The notes below the pieces were generated by a model. That model had not been told where the DNA came from. It did no database searches and saw only the letters and a program-made list of their open reading frames with translations. Both the position numbers and the translations under genes were made by a program. Shown here piece after piece: positions 13,226 through 13,613 of a stretch of DNA of 13,613 bases. This DNA is from Bacillota bacterium (GTDB taxonomy: Bacteria; Bacillota; Clostridia; Acetivibrionales; DSM-1351), in NCBI GenBank assembly GCA_023393115.1, contig JAEWMS010000007.1, positions 1 through 13,613 of the forward strand. Direction: 5' to 3'. Each line of letters starts with the position of its first letter. Position 1 is the stretch's first letter.

Positions 13226-13613
13226 ATGAAATTAAGAAAAATTAGCACCATAAGGATCCGACCAGATAAAAAAGCTCAAAAAAAGAACGCCTATTGGCGT
13301 CATCTTTATTCCGGGCTTGTTTTGCAATTTCCTATTATAAACGGCCCCACCGGCCCGACAGGCCCAACTGGTCCGACGGGGGCCACAGGAGCAACCGGCC
13401 CGGCAGGACCGATAGGTGCAGGAGTTACCGGAGCAACCGGTCCAACCGGCCCGACGGGAGCCACAGGAGTCACCGGCCCGGCAGGACCGACAGGACCAAC
13501 GGGACCAATAGGACCGACCGGACCTGCGGGACCGACAGGCACAATAGAACCTAACCCATTTGAGGTATATGTTCAAGCCGGTGCGGTGGGTGGAAACGGT
13601 ACACATGCGAATC
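13226..13613 (+). CDS. Collagen-like surface protein, 3' part, continues past the window
   Basis: The genuine part runs from 13340 (after the shared ATA codon) to the window edge without a stop. GPTG/GATG/GPAG triplets end in GTIEPNP, then FEVYVQAGAVGGNGTHAN begins. This last piece resembles the first strand of right-handed beta-helix surface domains (VYVxxGGxGTxxNPFxTI). Composition and triplets match the 5' part, for example both contain GATGATGPAGP. The frame is also open upstream to an ATG at 13226, but that 38-residue basic extension (MKLRKISTIRIRPDKK...) lies inside the element and has no ribosome site, so I take it as accidental. Most likely this is the second half of the gene that starts at 7109. 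A separate collagen gene starting at 13226 is the less likely alternative. Confidence 0.75.
   Translation, partial: MKLRKISTIRIRPDKKAQKKNAYWRHLYSGLVLQFPIINGPTGPTGPTGPTGATGATGPAGPIGAGVTGATGPTGPTGATGVTGPAGPTGPTGPIGPTGPAGPTGTIEPNPFEVYVQAGAVGGNGTHAN
13277..13300 (-). terminator. Minus-strand terminator near the element right end
   Basis: Read on the minus strand: ACGCC (13296-13300), loop AATA, GGCGT (13287-13291), then TCTTTTTTTG. It would stop leftward transcription entering the element from the host side. Confidence 0.65.
13335..13339. repeat. Right junction core (attR), TTATA
   Basis: The element side ends GCAATTTCCTA and the host side continues AACGGCCCCACC. It is identical to the 5-mer at the left junction and is in the same codon phase (TT ends a codon, ATA is the next). 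Confidence 0.65.

Larger units (their letters stand above)
12929..13334. other. Hairpin-rich non-coding right end of the element
   Basis: About 400 bp without a supported gene. It holds a 14-bp perfect hairpin (12951-12985), a terminator-like structure (13039-13062), the palindrome CTGTGGCCACAG (13104-13115), a 10-bp hairpin (13124-13148), a small inverted repeat GTCAAC/GTTGAC (13190-13195 and 13204-13209) and a minus-strand terminator (13277-13300). This density is high for a spacer. It may combine terminators with recombinase or regulator sites near the attachment end. Confidence 0.5.
7677..13339. mobile_element. Serine-recombinase integrative element (about 5.66 kb) inside the collagen-like gene
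   Basis: The boundaries come from the collagen repeats on both sides and the shared TTATA at 7677-7681 and 13335-13339 (5,658 bp apart, one copy counted). Contents are a large serine recombinase at the left end, a small ICE-type protein, a remnant, a MATE-cytidylate kinase-like fusion, a MerR regulator and a hairpin-rich right end. No relaxase, conjugation, replication or phage structural gene is present, so it is not self-transmissible by itself. Joining the element ends through TTATA gives the near-palindrome TTTCCTATTATATTAGGAAA (18 of 20 positions symmetric), as expected for the centre of a serine-integrase attP. Joining the host flanks restores an in-frame ORF. Confidence 0.8.

Noticed and set aside
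13306..13606. Minus-strand and other plus-strand ORFs rich in Pro/Gly/Val or Arg/Ser over the collagen repeats
   Set aside because: They are frame shadows created by the GC-rich GPTG coding repeats. They have no ribosome sites and no non-repeat domains.

Overview
The window looks like chromosomal DNA of a low-to-mid GC, probably spore-forming Firmicute (Clostridia-like). The evidence is the strong AGGAGG-type ribosome sites, a YdhG/frataxin-like protein, a Gly-X-Y (GPTG) collagen-like protein of the type found on clostridial and bacillar spore surfaces, and a TndX/TnpX-type large serine recombinase. The species cannot be named from the sequence.

Left part (1-7108), host DNA. The window opens in the C-terminal end of an L-fucose/L-arabinose isomerase-family protein, closed by a clear terminator. 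Next is a tight, translationally overlapping operon: a TetR regulator, an MFS exporter, an FtsX-type ABC permease and its ATPase. It is read from an extended -10 promoter whose start region carries a dyad that is probably the TetR operator. After it come a hairpin and a decayed response-regulator fragment (deleted and frameshifted), then two DUF1801 genes, the second being the YdhG/Fra frataxin-like iron chaperone, ending in a strong terminator.

Right part (7109-13613). A collagen-like gene with an N-terminal non-repetitive domain starts at 7109, but its repeats stop abruptly near 7677. The Gly-X-Y repeats resume at 13340 in the same reading phase and run to the window edge. Between them lies a compact element of about 5.66 kb. 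It holds a large serine recombinase (minus strand), a small conserved ICE-type protein, a gene remnant, a MATE transporter fused to a cytidylate-kinase-like domain, and a divergent MerR/GyrI-type regulator. The MATE promoter has the 19-bp -35/-10 spacer and internal dyad typical of MerR-activated promoters. The right end is about 400 bp of hairpin-rich non-coding DNA.

The two junctions share the 5-mer TTATA (7677-7681 and 13335-13339). Joining the host flanks through it restores one in-frame collagen-like ORF. Joining the element ends through it gives a near-perfect 20-bp palindrome, as expected of a serine-integrase attP. The main discovery candidate is therefore a small serine-recombinase element carrying an inducible efflux cargo, integrated precisely inside a putative spore-surface collagen gene and able in principle to restore it on excision, like the sporulation-gene intervening elements (skin, SPbeta in spsM).
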